Source of the DNA: an uncultured Collinsella sp. | GTDB taxonomy: Bacteria; Actinomycetota; Coriobacteriia; Coriobacteriales; Coriobacteriaceae | Assembly: GCA_902496275.1 (NCBI GenBank) | Contig: CABVAC010000005.1 | Coordinates: forward strand, 1-64,000 | DNA length: 64,000 nt | Reading direction: 5' to 3' | Shown: positions 35,973 to 45,019 of the stretch, piece by piece | Position numbering within the stretch: the first letter of the stretch is position 1 | How the letters are laid out: each line of letters opens with the position of its first letter | The notes under the pieces: generated by a model | The model's database searches: none | What the model saw: the letters and a program-made list of their open reading frames with translations, nothing else | What the model was told of the DNA's origin: nothing | Position numbers and translations under genes: made by a program

Positions 35973-36895
35973 TGGGTACCGTGAACATGGCCGTCGATTT
36001 CGGCGGCGTCAAGATGCAAAACCCCATCAACACCGCAGCCGGTACCTTTGGCTACGGCTGGCAGTTCCAGAACTTCTTTGATGTCTCCCAGCTGGGTGCC
36101 ATCACCACCAAGGGTTGCGCTGCCGAGCCCTGGCCCGGCAATCCCGCGCCCCGCATGGCCGAGATTCCCGGCGGTATGATCAACTCCGTGGGCCTTCAGA
36201 ACGCCGGCGTGGCCGCCTTTGCCCGCGAGTCCGGTCCGTGGCTCGAACAGCTGTCCAAGGACGGCTGCCAGGTCATCTGTCAGGTTGCCGGCCACTCCGT
36301 TGACGAGTTTGTCCGCGCACTCGAGATGTATGTCGAGCTGTGCCCCTGGGCTGCCGGCTACGAGATCAACGTGAGCTGCCCTAATATCGCCGCCGGCGGT
36401 GCCGCCATGGGCTCCACGCCCGAGGGCGCCTCTTCCGTTATGGCTGCCTGCCGCAAGGTGACCGATAAGCCGCTGTTCGTGAAGATGGCTCCGGTCAACG
36501 TTGCCGAGATTGCCAAGGCTCTCGAGGCCGCCGGCGCCGACGGCCTTTCGGTCATCAACTCCATCCAGGGCATGGCCATCGACGTCCATACCCGCAAGTC
36601 CCGCGTGGCCAAGCCCAAGGGCGGCCTTTCGGGCCCGCTGTGCCACCACATCGCCGTGCGCATGGTCTGGGAGGTTGCCCAGGCCGTCGATATCCCCATC
36701 AACGGTGTCGGCGGTGTCATGACCGGCGAGGATGCGGCTGAGTTTATCCTGGCCGGCGCCACCTGCGTGTCGGTCGGCATGGCCAACTTCGTCGATCCGT
36801 GCGCTTCGCTCAAGATCGCGCATGAGCTCGAGGCCTGGGCCGAGTCCCAGGGCGTAAAGGACATCAACGAGCTGGTAGGTGCTTTCGAATGCTAG
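35972..36895 (+). CDS. pyrD: Dihydroorotate dehydrogenase B, catalytic subunit
   Basis: Class 1B FMN enzyme oxidising dihydroorotate to orotate with PyrK. The product of about 307 aa starts VDFGGVKMQNPINTAAGTFG and has ITTKGCAAEPWPGN, NSVGLQNAGV, the catalytic Cys in NVSCPNIAAGG and NGVGGVMTGEDA (FMN phosphate site). GTG 35972 overlaps the pyrK stop (TAGTG); GTG 35981 and ATG 35987 are later in-frame choices. It overlaps pyrF by 7 nt. Confidence 0.96.
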   Translation: MGTVNMAVDFGGVKMQNPINTAAGTFGYGWQFQNFFDVSQLGAITTKGCAAEPWPGNPAPRMAEIPGGMINSVGLQNAGVAAFARESGPWLEQLSKDGCQVICQVAGHSVDEFVRALEMYVELCPWAAGYEINVSCPNIAAGGAAMGSTPEGASSVMAACRKVTDKPLFVKMAPVNVAEIAKALEAAGADGLSVINSIQGMAIDVHTRKSRVAKPKGGLSGPLCHHIAVRMVWEVAQAVDIPINGVGGVMTGEDAAEFILAGATCVSVGMANFVDPCASLKIAHELEAWAESQGVKDINELVGAFEC

Positions 36896-37605
36896 AGACC
36901 GATGCCCGCGACCGCGTAATCGTCGCCCTCGACTGCGATCGTGAGCGTGCGCTCGAGCTCGCCCACGAGCTTTCGGGCCATGCCGCCTGGCTTAAGGTTG
37001 GTATGACGCTCTATTACGCTGAGGGCCCCGAGATCGTCAAGACCTTTAAGGACCTGGGCTTTAAGGTCTTCCTTGACCTTAAGTTCCATGATATTCCGCA
37101 TCAGGTTCGCGGTGCCGCCCGTTCGGCCTCGCTTGCCGGTGCCGACCTGCTCTCGGTTCACGGCTTGGGTTCGGGCGCCATGCTCGCTGCCTGCCGCGAG
37201 GGTGCCGAGGAGGCGCGCGAGGACCGCGCCAAGCTCGTCGCCATCACCGTGCTCACGAGCATGAATCAGGATGCCTTGAGCGAGATCGGCGTCGAGTCGC
37301 CCGTGGCCGAGGAGGCCGCCCGCCTGGCAAAGCTCGCTCAGGCCAACGGCATCGATGGCATCGTGTGCTCGCCGATGGAGGCTCACGACATGCGTGAGCT
37401 GCTGGGCCCTGATGCCCTGATCGTGACTCCGGGTGTGCGTCCGGTGGGTGCCGCCCTTGGTGACCAGTCCCGCGTGGCGACGCCTTCCCAGGCTATCGAG
37501 CGTGGCGCAAGCCACATTGTGGTGGGCCGTCCCATCACCGGCGCCGACGATCCGGTTGCCGCCTTTGACGCCATCGTCGCCGAGCTGGTCGAAAACGTCG
37601 CCTAA
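36889..37605 (+). CDS. pyrF: Orotidine 5'-phosphate decarboxylase
   Basis: Catalyses the last step to UMP. The 238-aa product begins DRVIVALDCDRERALELA. It has the catalytic FLDLKFHDIPHQV cluster, the VTPGVRP loop and the phosphate-binding VVGRPITGADDP. It is the last gene of the pyr cluster; a hairpin follows at 37651. pyrE and carAB are not in this window. Confidence 0.97.
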   Translation: MLETDARDRVIVALDCDRERALELAHELSGHAAWLKVGMTLYYAEGPEIVKTFKDLGFKVFLDLKFHDIPHQVRGAARSASLAGADLLSVHGLGSGAMLAACREGAEEAREDRAKLVAITVLTSMNQDALSEIGVESPVAEEAARLAKLAQANGIDGIVCSPMEAHDMRELLGPDALIVTPGVRPVGAALGDQSRVATPSQAIERGASHIVVGRPITGADDPVAAFDAIVAELVENVA

Positions 37606-37650
37606 AAGATTCCCCTAAGTCACCACTTTTGGGTCTCATTAGCACAAAAT

Positions 37651-37712
37651 AGCCCCTGTGCCTGCGTAAACTTTCCCATCCTTTGTGTGGAATCGCAGGT
37701 CAGGGGCTTAAC
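37651..37712 (+). terminator. Terminator-like hairpin after the pyr operon
   Basis: AGCCCCTG-TG-CCTGCG (37651-37666) pairs with CGCAGG-T-CAGGGGCT (37694-37708), a 14-bp interrupted stem with a 27-nt loop, followed by TAACTTT. Confidence 0.6.
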
Positions 37713-37794
37713 TTTGGGCGCAGTATATTGCACTTTTTGCGGGTATCGTCTAACCTATGGAGCCGCGATTGGGCATTTTGTACGTTCTACGTGC

Positions 37795-37800
37795 TAAAAT
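37795..37800 (+). promoter_or_regulatory. Extended -10 of mihF
   Basis: TAAAAT preceded by TGC lies 44 nt before mihF. TTGGGC at 37769 is too far (20-nt spacer) to be a good -35. Confidence 0.45.
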
Positions 37801-37844
37801 GCCAATTATTGAATCAGATATAACCCAACTATTTGGAGGTACGA

Positions 37845-38153
37845 ATGGCACTCCCTCAGCTTACCGATGAGCAGCGTAAGCAGGCTCTTGAGAAGGCTGC
37901 TGCCGCACGTCACGCCCGCGCTGAGCTTCGCGAGCAGATCAAGAAGGGCGAGAAGTCCCTCGAGTCCGTGCTCAACTCCGATGACCCCATCGCTTCCCGC
38001 ATGAAGGTTTCCACCCTCATCGAGTCTCTTCCTGGTTATGGCAAGGCCAAGGCCGCCAAGATCATGGAGGAGCTTGGTATCTCCGCTACCCGTCGCGTCC
38101 AGGGCCTCGGCGTCCGTCAGCGCGAGCAGCTCCTCGAGCAGCTGACCAAATAA
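37845..38153 (+). CDS. mihF: Actinobacterial integration host factor (mIHF-like)
   Basis: A 102-aa basic, helical nucleoid protein with the mIHF pattern. The N-terminal long helix (LTDEQRKQALEKAAAARHAR) precedes IASRMKVSTLIESLPGYGKAKAAKIMEELGI, a helix-two-turn-helix DNA-binding region. It then ends with RRVQGLGVRQREQLLEQL. In Mycobacterium and Streptomyces the orthologue lies just upstream of gmk, as here. TTGGAGGT precedes ATG 37845. This gene is the best actinobacterial marker in the window. Confidence 0.92.
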   Translation: MALPQLTDEQRKQALEKAAAARHARAELREQIKKGEKSLESVLNSDDPIASRMKVSTLIESLPGYGKAKAAKIMEELGISATRRVQGLGVRQREQLLEQLTK

Positions 38154-38723
38154 GTGAGCGCTCAGGATTCCAAGCTCTTTGTGATTTCTGGACCGTCAGG
38201 CGCAGGGAAGGGTACGCTCGTCACTCGTGTGCGCGAGCGCCGCTCGAACCTGGGCCTGACGGTTTCGGCTACCACGCGAGCACCACGCAAAGGTGAGGTC
38301 GACGGCGTCAACTACTTTTTTCTGACGCGCGAGGAGTTCGACCGCCGCGTGGCAAACGGTGAGTTTGTTGAGTGGGCCGAGGTCCACGGTAACTGCTACG
38401 GCACGTTGGTGAGCGAGGTCACATCCAAGCTCGCCTCTGGCGCATCTCTGATTTTGGAGATCGATGTCCAGGGCGCCCTGCAGGTGAAGGAGCGTTTCCC
38501 CGAGGCCGTGCTGATCTTTATCAAGCCGCCTTCGCTTGAGGTGCTCCGCGAGCGTCTAGTCGGTCGCGGTACCGAGACGCCCGAGACGATTGAGCTGCGT
38601 ATGGCAAACGCCGCCGATGAGCTTGCCCTTGCCGACCGCTACGACGACGTCGTGGTAAATGACGATCTCGACCGCGCGACCGATGAGCTCGTTCGCGTTC
38701 TCGATATGCATGAAAGGATCTGA
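38154..38723 (+). CDS. gmk: Guanylate kinase
   Basis: GMP kinase of 189 aa with P-loop FVISGPSGAGKGTLV, the GMP-binding SATTRAPRKGEVDGVNYFF and EIDVQGALQVKE. GTG 38154 immediately follows the mihF stop (TAAGTG). mihF-gmk-rpoZ is a conserved actinobacterial trio; the last gene follows after 5 nt. Confidence 0.97.
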   Translation: MSAQDSKLFVISGPSGAGKGTLVTRVRERRSNLGLTVSATTRAPRKGEVDGVNYFFLTREEFDRRVANGEFVEWAEVHGNCYGTLVSEVTSKLASGASLILEIDVQGALQVKERFPEAVLIFIKPPSLEVLRERLVGRGTETPETIELRMANAADELALADRYDDVVVNDDLDRATDELVRVLDMHERI

Positions 38724-38728
38724 GGTCC

Positions 38729-39010
38729 GTGTCCGTTGTAAAGCCTTGCATTGACGATCTTCTGGAGAAGACCGATCACAACCGCTTCCTGCTCGCTTCG
38801 CTTGCCTCCAAGCGCGCCTGCGATATTAACAGCATGCTGCGTGGCCAGCACAACCGCGTGCTTGCCGTCCAGGATGTCGATGACATCACCATCGGGCTTT
38901 CCGGTGCCGATACCATTTCGATGGCTATGGACGAGATTGTCGACGGCGACATCTCTTACGACGAGGCCCGTTACGAGAAGGCGCTCGGCCACAAGGTTGC
39001 TGAAGCCTAA
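38729..39010 (+). CDS. rpoZ: RNA polymerase omega subunit
   Basis: Omega helps assemble beta-prime into RNA polymerase. The 93-aa product begins with KPCIDDLLEKTDHNRFLLASLASKRA, aligning with the conserved first two helices, and has DITIGLSGADTISMAMDEI. GTG 38729 is chosen; TGAGG lies just upstream. thiI starts immediately at the stop codon. Confidence 0.93.
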   Translation: MSVVKPCIDDLLEKTDHNRFLLASLASKRACDINSMLRGQHNRVLAVQDVDDITIGLSGADTISMAMDEIVDGDISYDEARYEKALGHKVAEA

Positions 39011-40255
39011 ATGGCGGCTCGCGTCTGCCTGGTCCACTATCACGAGGTTGGACTGAAGGGTAAGAACCGCGCACATTTTGAGCATATCCTCATGGATAAC
39101 ATCAAGGCGGCCTTGGCCGCCTTTTCCGTGAATGCCGTGTCTCGAATTTCCGGTTATATCCTCGTGACCTTTAACGAGCATCAGGCCGACGAGGCGGCGC
39201 GTGTCATTCGCACCGTTCCCGGCGTTGCTCGCGTGTCTTTGGCGTATCACACCAATCGCGACCCTCAGGAGTACTGTGCCGCCGCCGTGAAGGCGCTGCG
39301 CGAGTTTGGTTCCTTCGATTCGTTTAAGGTGCACGCCAAGCGCTCCAATACCGATTATGAGCTCACCTCGATTGACATCAATCGTCAGGTGGGCGAGGTG
39401 CTGTGCGAGGCCTTCCCCGATAAAAAGGTTCAAATGCACGACCCCGATGCGATGGTGCACGTACTGGTGGTCCAGGGTAGCGTTTATGTGTACGCGCGCT
39501 CCGAGCGCGGCGTGGGCGGTCTGCCGGTGGGTTCTGCCGGCAAGGTCGTGACGCTGCTGTCGTCGGGTATTGATTCTCCGGTGGCAACCTGGATGCTCGC
39601 GCGTCGCGGCGCGGTGTGCGTGCCGGTACATTTCTCAGGTCGTCCGCAGACGCCCGACACGAGCGAGTATTTGGTGCAGGACATCATTCGTGCGCTTGAG
39701 CCGGGTGTCCAGATCGGCCGCCTGTACGTGGTGCCGTTTGGCGACTGCCAGCGTGAGATTTCGGTCACCTGTCCCAGCAACCTGCGCGTGATCATGTATC
39801 GCCGCATCATGTATTCGGTTGCCGAGCGTATCGCGCATATCGAGGGCGCCAAGGCCATCGTGACCGGCGAGTCGCTCGGTCAGGTTGCCTCCCAGACGCT
39901 CGAGAATATCATGGCCGTCAACGAGGCCGTGAAGATTCCCGTGTTCCGTCCGCTCATCGGGTCCGACAAGCAGGAGATCATTGCGCGCGCTCAGGAGATC
40001 GGCACGTTCGATATTTCCACCGAGGCGGCGCCCGACTGCTGCACGCTGTTTATGCCGCGTCGTCCCGAGACGCACGCCAAACTCGATGCCGTGCACGAGG
40101 CCTGGGAGCTGTTCGACCACGAGGAGATGATCGAGCGTCTGCTTAAGCAGACCGAGTACATTGACTTCTCCAGCAACACGTATAAGGCCCCTAAGACCTT
40201 AAAACGCAAACATTCGGAGCTTGCTCCGCGTGAGATTTACCAAGATCACGAGTAA
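39011..40255 (+). CDS. thiI: tRNA 4-thiouridine synthase ThiI, without rhodanese domain
   Basis: ThiI adenylates U8 of tRNA and transfers sulfur to make s4U. The 414-aa product has an N-terminal ferredoxin-like and THUMP domain (residues about 1-170), then a PP-loop ATPase with VTLLSSGIDSPVATWML. A C-terminal APDCCTLFMPRRPETHA segment contains a conserved Cys. The rhodanese extension of the enterobacterial protein is absent, as in Bacillus, so a cysteine desulfurase partner is expected elsewhere. A strong terminator follows. Confidence 0.95.
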   Translation: MAARVCLVHYHEVGLKGKNRAHFEHILMDNIKAALAAFSVNAVSRISGYILVTFNEHQADEAARVIRTVPGVARVSLAYHTNRDPQEYCAAAVKALREFGSFDSFKVHAKRSNTDYELTSIDINRQVGEVLCEAFPDKKVQMHDPDAMVHVLVVQGSVYVYARSERGVGGLPVGSAGKVVTLLSSGIDSPVATWMLARRGAVCVPVHFSGRPQTPDTSEYLVQDIIRALEPGVQIGRLYVVPFGDCQREISVTCPSNLRVIMYRRIMYSVAERIAHIEGAKAIVTGESLGQVASQTLENIMAVNEAVKIPVFRPLIGSDKQEIIARAQEIGTFDISTEAAPDCCTLFMPRRPETHAKLDAVHEAWELFDHEEMIERLLKQTEYIDFSSNTYKAPKTLKRKHSELAPREIYQDHE

Positions 40256-40265
40256 ATTTGTGCAT

Positions 40266-40299
40266 AGGCCGACGATGCGCCTGCATCGTCGGCCTTTTG
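40266..40299 (+). terminator. Rho-independent terminator after thiI
   Basis: A 13-bp perfect stem (AGGCCGACGATGC / GCATCGTCGGCCT) with a 4-nt loop is followed by TTT. Confidence 0.85.
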
Positions 40300-40468
40300 C
40301 TATCTGGGCATTTTGCGGCTAAGTGTTCATTTGCTGACGTGTGCCTGAATAAATGGACAGATTTGTGCAAGGTTTTGGTCGGTTTTTGGTTTGACCGCTA
40401 AAACCGGTTTTGGGGCGTGGCTGTTGTGGAGCTCCTTTCCTGACACGATGGTGTTGGGAGGTTTTGCT

Positions 40469-41182
40469 ATGGCGCAGCGCGAACAACACGAACGAGTCAA
40501 ACGGATGGACCGCTTGGCGGACAAGCTGTTCGGTCATAAGGCAGTGGTGATGGCGATACTGGTCGTCATTGCGATGGCGAGTGGACTGGCGATGGCGAAC
40601 CTTGGCGGCGGTGCCGGTGGCGTGTCGTTTGAGCGCACTGACGGTTCAGACTCGTTGGTGGAGCCGGGATCCGGTGATGCCTCGAGCGGAAAGACATCCG
40701 AAGGTTCTTCGGCTAAGGCTTCTGCCGCGGCAGAGGTCTATGTCGATGTCGACGGCGCCGTTGTGTCGCCCGGTGTATATCGTCTCAAGGACGGCGCGCG
40801 GGTGGCTCAGGCGATTGATGCCGCCGGCGGGCTTACGCCCGAGGCGGACGTTACGGGGCTTAACCGGGCATCCAAGGTCACTGATGGACAAAAAATCCAC
40901 GTTCCAACGGTGGGGGAGCAGCAGGCGTCCATTGCGGAAGCCGGTGTTGATGGTGGGGCTTCCGCATCATTGGGCGTGAGTGGCGCAACGGGCCTAGTCA
41001 ACATCAATACGGCAAGCGCGGCAGAGCTGCAGACGCTCTCGGGCATCGGCCCCTCCATGGCCCAGTCGATTATCGATGAGCGTACAAAGAACGGTGCTTT
41101 TGCCTCGGTTGACGATTTGATGCGTGTGTCGGGAATCGGCGAGAAGAAGCTTGCCAAAATCAAAGATTGCATCTGCGTATGA
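40469..41182 (+). CDS. comEA: Competence DNA-binding protein ComEA
   Basis: ComEA is the membrane-anchored receptor that pulls double-stranded DNA across the wall during transformation. The 237-aa product has one N-terminal transmembrane helix (residues about 25-46) and a Ser/Gly-rich linker. A SLBB domain (VYVDVDGAVVSPGVYRLKDG) and a C-terminal pair of helix-hairpin-helix motifs (GLVNINTASAAELQTLSGIG ... LMRVSGIGEKKLAKI) follow. GGGAGG lies 7 nt before ATG 40469. Its TGA overlaps the comEC ATG by 4 nt. Confidence 0.95.
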   Translation: MAQREQHERVKRMDRLADKLFGHKAVVMAILVVIAMASGLAMANLGGGAGGVSFERTDGSDSLVEPGSGDASSGKTSEGSSAKASAAAEVYVDVDGAVVSPGVYRLKDGARVAQAIDAAGGLTPEADVTGLNRASKVTDGQKIHVPTVGEQQASIAEAGVDGGASASLGVSGATGLVNINTASAAELQTLSGIGPSMAQSIIDERTKNGAFASVDDLMRVSGIGEKKLAKIKDCICV

Positions 41183-43482
41183 GTGCGACAGAGCGCGAGC
41201 ATGTGATGCCTCCGCGGCCCTTGATGCCGTGGACGATGGCTCTGTGTGCCGGCGTGTGCATGAGCTGCGCCTTGGTGCTCAACGTGGCCGCTGATGTGCT
41301 GCTGAGGGAGCAGGCGCCGGCGGTCGGGCTGCTATGGGCCATTCCCGTTGCGGCGGCGGTATTCGTTGCGCTGGCTCAATTTTGTGCACCGCTTGCTCCT
41401 TGGAAGCGGTGGCTGTATGCCGCGTCCGTTGGTCTCGTGGCGGGAGCGGTCGTCTCGGCGTGGTGGGCTGCGGGCGCGCTCAACGCCTCGAAGGCGCTCG
41501 ACGGTCGAGCGGCAAGCGGCCTCGAGTTTGTCGTGCAGGGCGATCCATCCATAAACGACGACGTGTATTCCTATACCTGCGAGGCACGTGCGGACGGTAA
41601 GAACTTGGCAACGGTTCGCCTATCGTGTGACCGCGAGCTCAAGGTCGGGGCGCACGCGCGTGTTATCGGTCGCGTTTCACGTTTTGAGAACGATGCATAT
41701 GGACGATCGCGCGTGCTCCGAGGCGAGGTGCGCAAGGTTCAAGCCGTTCGGATTGTGTCGGTCGATGAGGGCTCTCCGGGGCCGCTGCTTCGACTGCGAA
41801 ATGGGCTGCTTGCGTCCATCGCGCCTGCGACCGACCCGGCGCGTGCGCTCATAGCCGGTGTCGTCTGTGGTCGTTCGGCCGAGCTGCGCGCCCAACCGGC
41901 GGGCGACTGGTTTTCGGTGACGGGAACGGCGCATCTTATCGCCGTCTCGGGCAGCCATTTGGCTATCGTGGGGTTTGTAATCGAGGGTGTATTGCAAAAG
42001 ACTCGGTGTTCGCGTGGTCTTCAGCGGGCGATATTGGCGATAGCGCTTGTGGGCTACGCTGCCTTTACGGGCGCGTCTCCCTCGGCCGTGCGCGCGTGCT
42101 GCATGGTGTTCGCGACGCTTGTCGTAAACGGCGCGGGGCGTCGCCGGCACGGCGCATCGGCTCTCTTCGTAACCATGTCCATCTTTGTGCTACTGCGGCC
42201 GACGGTGCTGTTCGAGATGGGCTTTCAGCTTTCATGTGCCAGCGTTTTAGCCATTCTGTGCTTTTGCCCCTATGCGACCTACGCTTTGGGTGAGCTGGGT
42301 GTGCCATCGGGCGTCGCCAGCATGCTTTCCGTCACGCTGTGCTCGCAACTGGCGACTCTTCCCATTACCATTCCCGCCTTCGGTACGTTCTCGCTCATTG
42401 CTCCGTTGGCAAATGCGGTCATCGGTCCGGTGGTGAGCGTACTGCTTGCTGTGTTGATCGTGCTGGTTCCCTTTTCGCTCGTGGCACCGTTGCGGACTTG
42501 GGCGCTCGTTGTGCCTATGATTGCCGCCCGTTGCGCGCTGTTTTTCGAGCAGCTGTTTGCCGCCGTGCCGGGTGCATCCGTGAGTGCGCCGCCCGATAGC
42601 ATGTGGATTTATCTAGTGCCGTGTTTGCTGACGGTTCTCTTAGTCTGGTGGCCGCGTCCCCGCGCACGTCCTATGGCGGTGGGGCTTGCGTGTCTGGTGC
42701 TCTTGGCTGCGATTCCGTACGTCTACTGGGATCGATTCGCTCCGCCTTCGGTGACGGTGCTCGATGTGGGCCAGGCCGATGCGATTCTTATCCGCCAGGG
42801 CGGCTCAGTAGCGCTCGTCGACTGCGGGCTCGATGAGCGCGTGGTGGCGGCGTTGGTTCGCAATAACGTGCACCATATCGATGCCGTCTTTGTGACGCAT
42901 TGGGATGAGGATCACTGGGGTGGTCTGCCTGCCGTGCTCGAACAGTTTTCGGTCGGAACGATTGCCGTGGCGGCGGATGCGCTGGAGGATGCTCCTGTTG
43001 AGGTATTGAACCGATCTGGCGTGGAGTATCGGCAGGTGCGCTGTGGGGATACGGTCGACATCGGCTCATTTTGCGCCCGCGTGATGTGGCCATTCGAGTC
43101 CGTGGATGGCGAGGGAAATGAGGACTCGCTTGTCCTGCTGCTCTCTTATGTTCAGGAAGGCAAGAGCCTGCGCATACTCCTCACCGGTGATGCCGAGCTC
43201 GACCAAGAACGGGAATTCGTGCAGGAGGTGGGGGATATTGATGTCCTTAAACTTGGGCATCACGGCTCCAAGGTTTCAGTCGATGTTGAGTTGCTGGACG
43301 TCCTGAAGCCCGAGCTTTCCCTCGCGAGCGCGGGCGAAGGGAATCGATACGGCCATCCGTCTGATGTCTGCATCGATGCCGTGAAGGAAGCGGGTGGTGT
43401 GTTCGCGTGCACCATCGAACACGGCGACATTACCGTCATGCCGACTGCGAATGGCTTTGCGATGCGATGCCAGCGACCGTGA
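41179..43482 (+). CDS. comEC: ComEC/Rec2 DNA-uptake channel protein
   Basis: A 767-aa polytopic membrane protein that conducts single-stranded DNA into the cytoplasm. It has two N-terminal helices with an OB-like periplasmic domain (residues about 70-200). The ComEC transmembrane domain includes LIAVSGSHLAIVGFV and a competence core of about ten helices. A C-terminal metallo-beta-lactamase domain has FVTHWDEDHWGG and LKLGHHGSK. ATG 41179 is within ATGA shared with the comEA stop. With comEA, dprA and comM in this window, the host encodes most late competence functions; pilus genes are not seen. Confidence 0.95.
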   Translation: MSATEREHVMPPRPLMPWTMALCAGVCMSCALVLNVAADVLLREQAPAVGLLWAIPVAAAVFVALAQFCAPLAPWKRWLYAASVGLVAGAVVSAWWAAGALNASKALDGRAASGLEFVVQGDPSINDDVYSYTCEARADGKNLATVRLSCDRELKVGAHARVIGRVSRFENDAYGRSRVLRGEVRKVQAVRIVSVDEGSPGPLLRLRNGLLASIAPATDPARALIAGVVCGRSAELRAQPAGDWFSVTGTAHLIAVSGSHLAIVGFVIEGVLQKTRCSRGLQRAILAIALVGYAAFTGASPSAVRACCMVFATLVVNGAGRRRHGASALFVTMSIFVLLRPTVLFEMGFQLSCASVLAILCFCPYATYALGELGVPSGVASMLSVTLCSQLATLPITIPAFGTFSLIAPLANAVIGPVVSVLLAVLIVLVPFSLVAPLRTWALVVPMIAARCALFFEQLFAAVPGASVSAPPDSMWIYLVPCLLTVLLVWWPRPRARPMAVGLACLVLLAAIPYVYWDRFAPPSVTVLDVGQADAILIRQGGSVALVDCGLDERVVAALVRNNVHHIDAVFVTHWDEDHWGGLPAVLEQFSVGTIAVAADALEDAPVEVLNRSGVEYRQVRCGDTVDIGSFCARVMWPFESVDGEGNEDSLVLLLSYVQEGKSLRILLTGDAELDQEREFVQEVGDIDVLKLGHHGSKVSVDVELLDVLKPELSLASAGEGNRYGHPSDVCIDAVKEAGGVFACTIEHGDITVMPTANGFAMRCQRP

Positions 43483-43514
43483 CGACGTCGTTGGCGTGTG
43501 GTGGGCCCCTGGGC

Positions 43515-43520
43515 TAGAAT
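43515..43520 (+). promoter_or_regulatory. Possible -10 box before holA
   Basis: TAGAAT preceded by GGGC lies 40 nt before the holA ATG. No clear -35 is present. Confidence 0.35.
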
Positions 43521-43560
43521 GGCACGGAGCGAATACGAAGGCCTGCGGGAGGGGAGCGCA

Positions 43561-44523
43561 ATGTCCGAAACCGGTCTGCTGCCGGCATATCTGATCGTCG
43601 GTACCGACGGCGTCAAGCGCGATCACGCCGTCTCGCGTATGAAGGCGCGTCTGGAAAAGTCGGGAATGGTCGAGTTCAACCTCGACGAGCGCGACATGAC
43701 CAAAGACCCCGATATCGAGTCCATTATCGGATCGCTTAACACCTTTCCGATGGGCAGCGAGTTTCGCTTGGTAATCCTTGATGGCTGCTCAAAGCTCGCC
43801 AAGGCGGTCTCGGAGCCGCTTGTCGACTATCTGACGAGTCCCAGCCCCACGACGGTTTGCCTCATCATCGCGGACTCGCTTGCCAAGAACACGCGCCTGT
43901 ATAAGGCGATCGCCAAGATCGACAAGAAGGCCGTGATCGATTGCTCCGGCACCAAGCGCTGGGAGCTTCCGCGCCGCGTGCAGCAGATGGCGACGCAGCA
44001 CGGCAAGTCGATCTCGACGGCGGCCGCCGAGGAACTCGTCTCGCGTTCGGGTGAAAACACGCGCATGCTCGATAACGACTTGGCTAAGCTTGCCCAGATG
44101 GTCGAGGTGCCCCAGATTGAGCTTGCCGACGTTGAGCGCTGGATTGTACGTACGGCCGAGGTCCAACCTTGGGACTTTCTCAATGCGGTCTCGGCCCGTG
44201 ACATGCGACGCTCGCTCGAGCTTTTCAATCTATTGCCCGCCAAGAGCTACGTGTGGACTTACACGTTGCTGTGCGGTCGCATCCGCGAGCTTATCGTTGC
44301 CAAGGCGCTCGATGCGCGCGGACAGGGTCGTGAGCTGGCCGCAACGCTCAAGCTCCAGTCCTGGCAGGTCAAGAATCACCTGACCTGGGCACGTCGCTTT
44401 TCGATGGCAGAGCTCGTCGCAGCGCTTGAGGGTGCGGTCGATGTGGAGCTCGCGCTCAAGGGTTCGGCCGATTCTGAGACCGCGCTTTTGCTCTGGATTA
44501 CGAACATCTTGAGAAAATCGTGA
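43561..44523 (+). CDS. holA: DNA polymerase III delta subunit
   Basis: Delta opens the beta clamp in the clamp-loader complex. The 320-aa product has LPAYLIVGTDGVKRDHAVSRM at the start (residues about 8-28). FRLVILDGCSKL, MLDNDLAKLAQMV and a helical collar domain with WDFLNAVSARDMRRSLEL and LTWARRFSMAEL follow. GGAGGGGAG precedes ATG 43561. comEA-comEC-holA-rpsT-lepA is the Bacillus order. Confidence 0.94.
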   Translation: MSETGLLPAYLIVGTDGVKRDHAVSRMKARLEKSGMVEFNLDERDMTKDPDIESIIGSLNTFPMGSEFRLVILDGCSKLAKAVSEPLVDYLTSPSPTTVCLIIADSLAKNTRLYKAIAKIDKKAVIDCSGTKRWELPRRVQQMATQHGKSISTAAAEELVSRSGENTRMLDNDLAKLAQMVEVPQIELADVERWIVRTAEVQPWDFLNAVSARDMRRSLELFNLLPAKSYVWTYTLLCGRIRELIVAKALDARGQGRELAATLKLQSWQVKNHLTWARRFSMAELVAALEGAVDVELALKGSADSETALLLWITNILRKS

Positions 44524-44572
44524 TGATACCTGCCTATTTGACAAATTCGTTCTATCCCTTTGAGGGGGAGCG

Positions 44573-44581
44573 TGCTATAGT
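44573..44581 (+). promoter_or_regulatory. Extended -10 promoter of rpsT
   Basis: TGC-TATAGT lies 76 nt before rpsT. A TTGACA at 44538-44543 is too far upstream to be its -35. Confidence 0.5.
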
Positions 44582-44656
44582 AGGCGCTTGCATGACCTCA
44601 CCGTGTCTCAGAGGTGTCATACATTTTTTGCAAGGAACTCGAAAGGAACTCCAGAA

Positions 44657-44923
44657 GTGGCAAACATCAAGTCTCAGAAGAAGCGTATCCGCACCAATGA
44701 GGCAGCTCGCATGCGTAACAAGGCTGTCAAGTCCGAGCTCAAGACGCTGACCAAGCACGTCCAGTCCGCCGTTGCCGAGGGCGACGCCGAGAAGGCCCAG
44801 GCTGCCCTCAAGACCGTCACCAAGCGTCTCGACATGGCTGCCGCCAAGCATGTTATCCACAAGAACCAGGCTTCCAACCGCAAGTCCGGTCTTGCCAAGC
44901 TCGTGAACAGCATCAACGCCTAA
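44657..44923 (+). CDS. rpsT: 30S ribosomal protein S20
   Basis: S20 binds 16S rRNA early in assembly. The 88-aa, Lys/Arg/Ala-rich three-helix protein reads ANIKSQKKRIRTNEAARMRNK and ends with HKNQASNRKSGLAKLVNSI, the S20 signatures. GTG 44657 follows AAAGGA at 9-10 nt and starts exactly at the conserved ANIKSQ; the upstream ATG 44588 extension is unsupported. A strong terminator follows. Confidence 0.97.
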   Translation: MANIKSQKKRIRTNEAARMRNKAVKSELKTLTKHVQSAVAEGDAEKAQAALKTVTKRLDMAAAKHVIHKNQASNRKSGLAKLVNSINA

Positions 44924-44957
44924 GTTGTAAATTTCACACCACACAGATTACGCGCAT

Positions 44958-44994
44958 AAATGGAGCCTGTTTTATGGAACAGGCTCCATTTTTT
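44958..44994 (+). terminator. Rho-independent terminator after rpsT
   Basis: A 14-bp perfect stem (44958-44971 / 44978-44991) with a 6-nt loop runs into TTTTTT. Confidence 0.95.
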
Positions 44995-45006
44995 GTACCG
45001 CTCGGG

Positions 45007-45012
45007 TAAGAT
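45007..45012 (+). promoter_or_regulatory. -10 box of lepA, leaderless arrangement
   Basis: TAAGAT, preceded by CTCGGG, ends 7 nt before the lepA ATG. The transcript would start at or next to the start codon, and no Shine-Dalgarno is visible. The similar CTCGGGTAGAAT lies before dnaJ at 49119. Confidence 0.45.
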
Positions 45013-45019
45013 AGTCCGC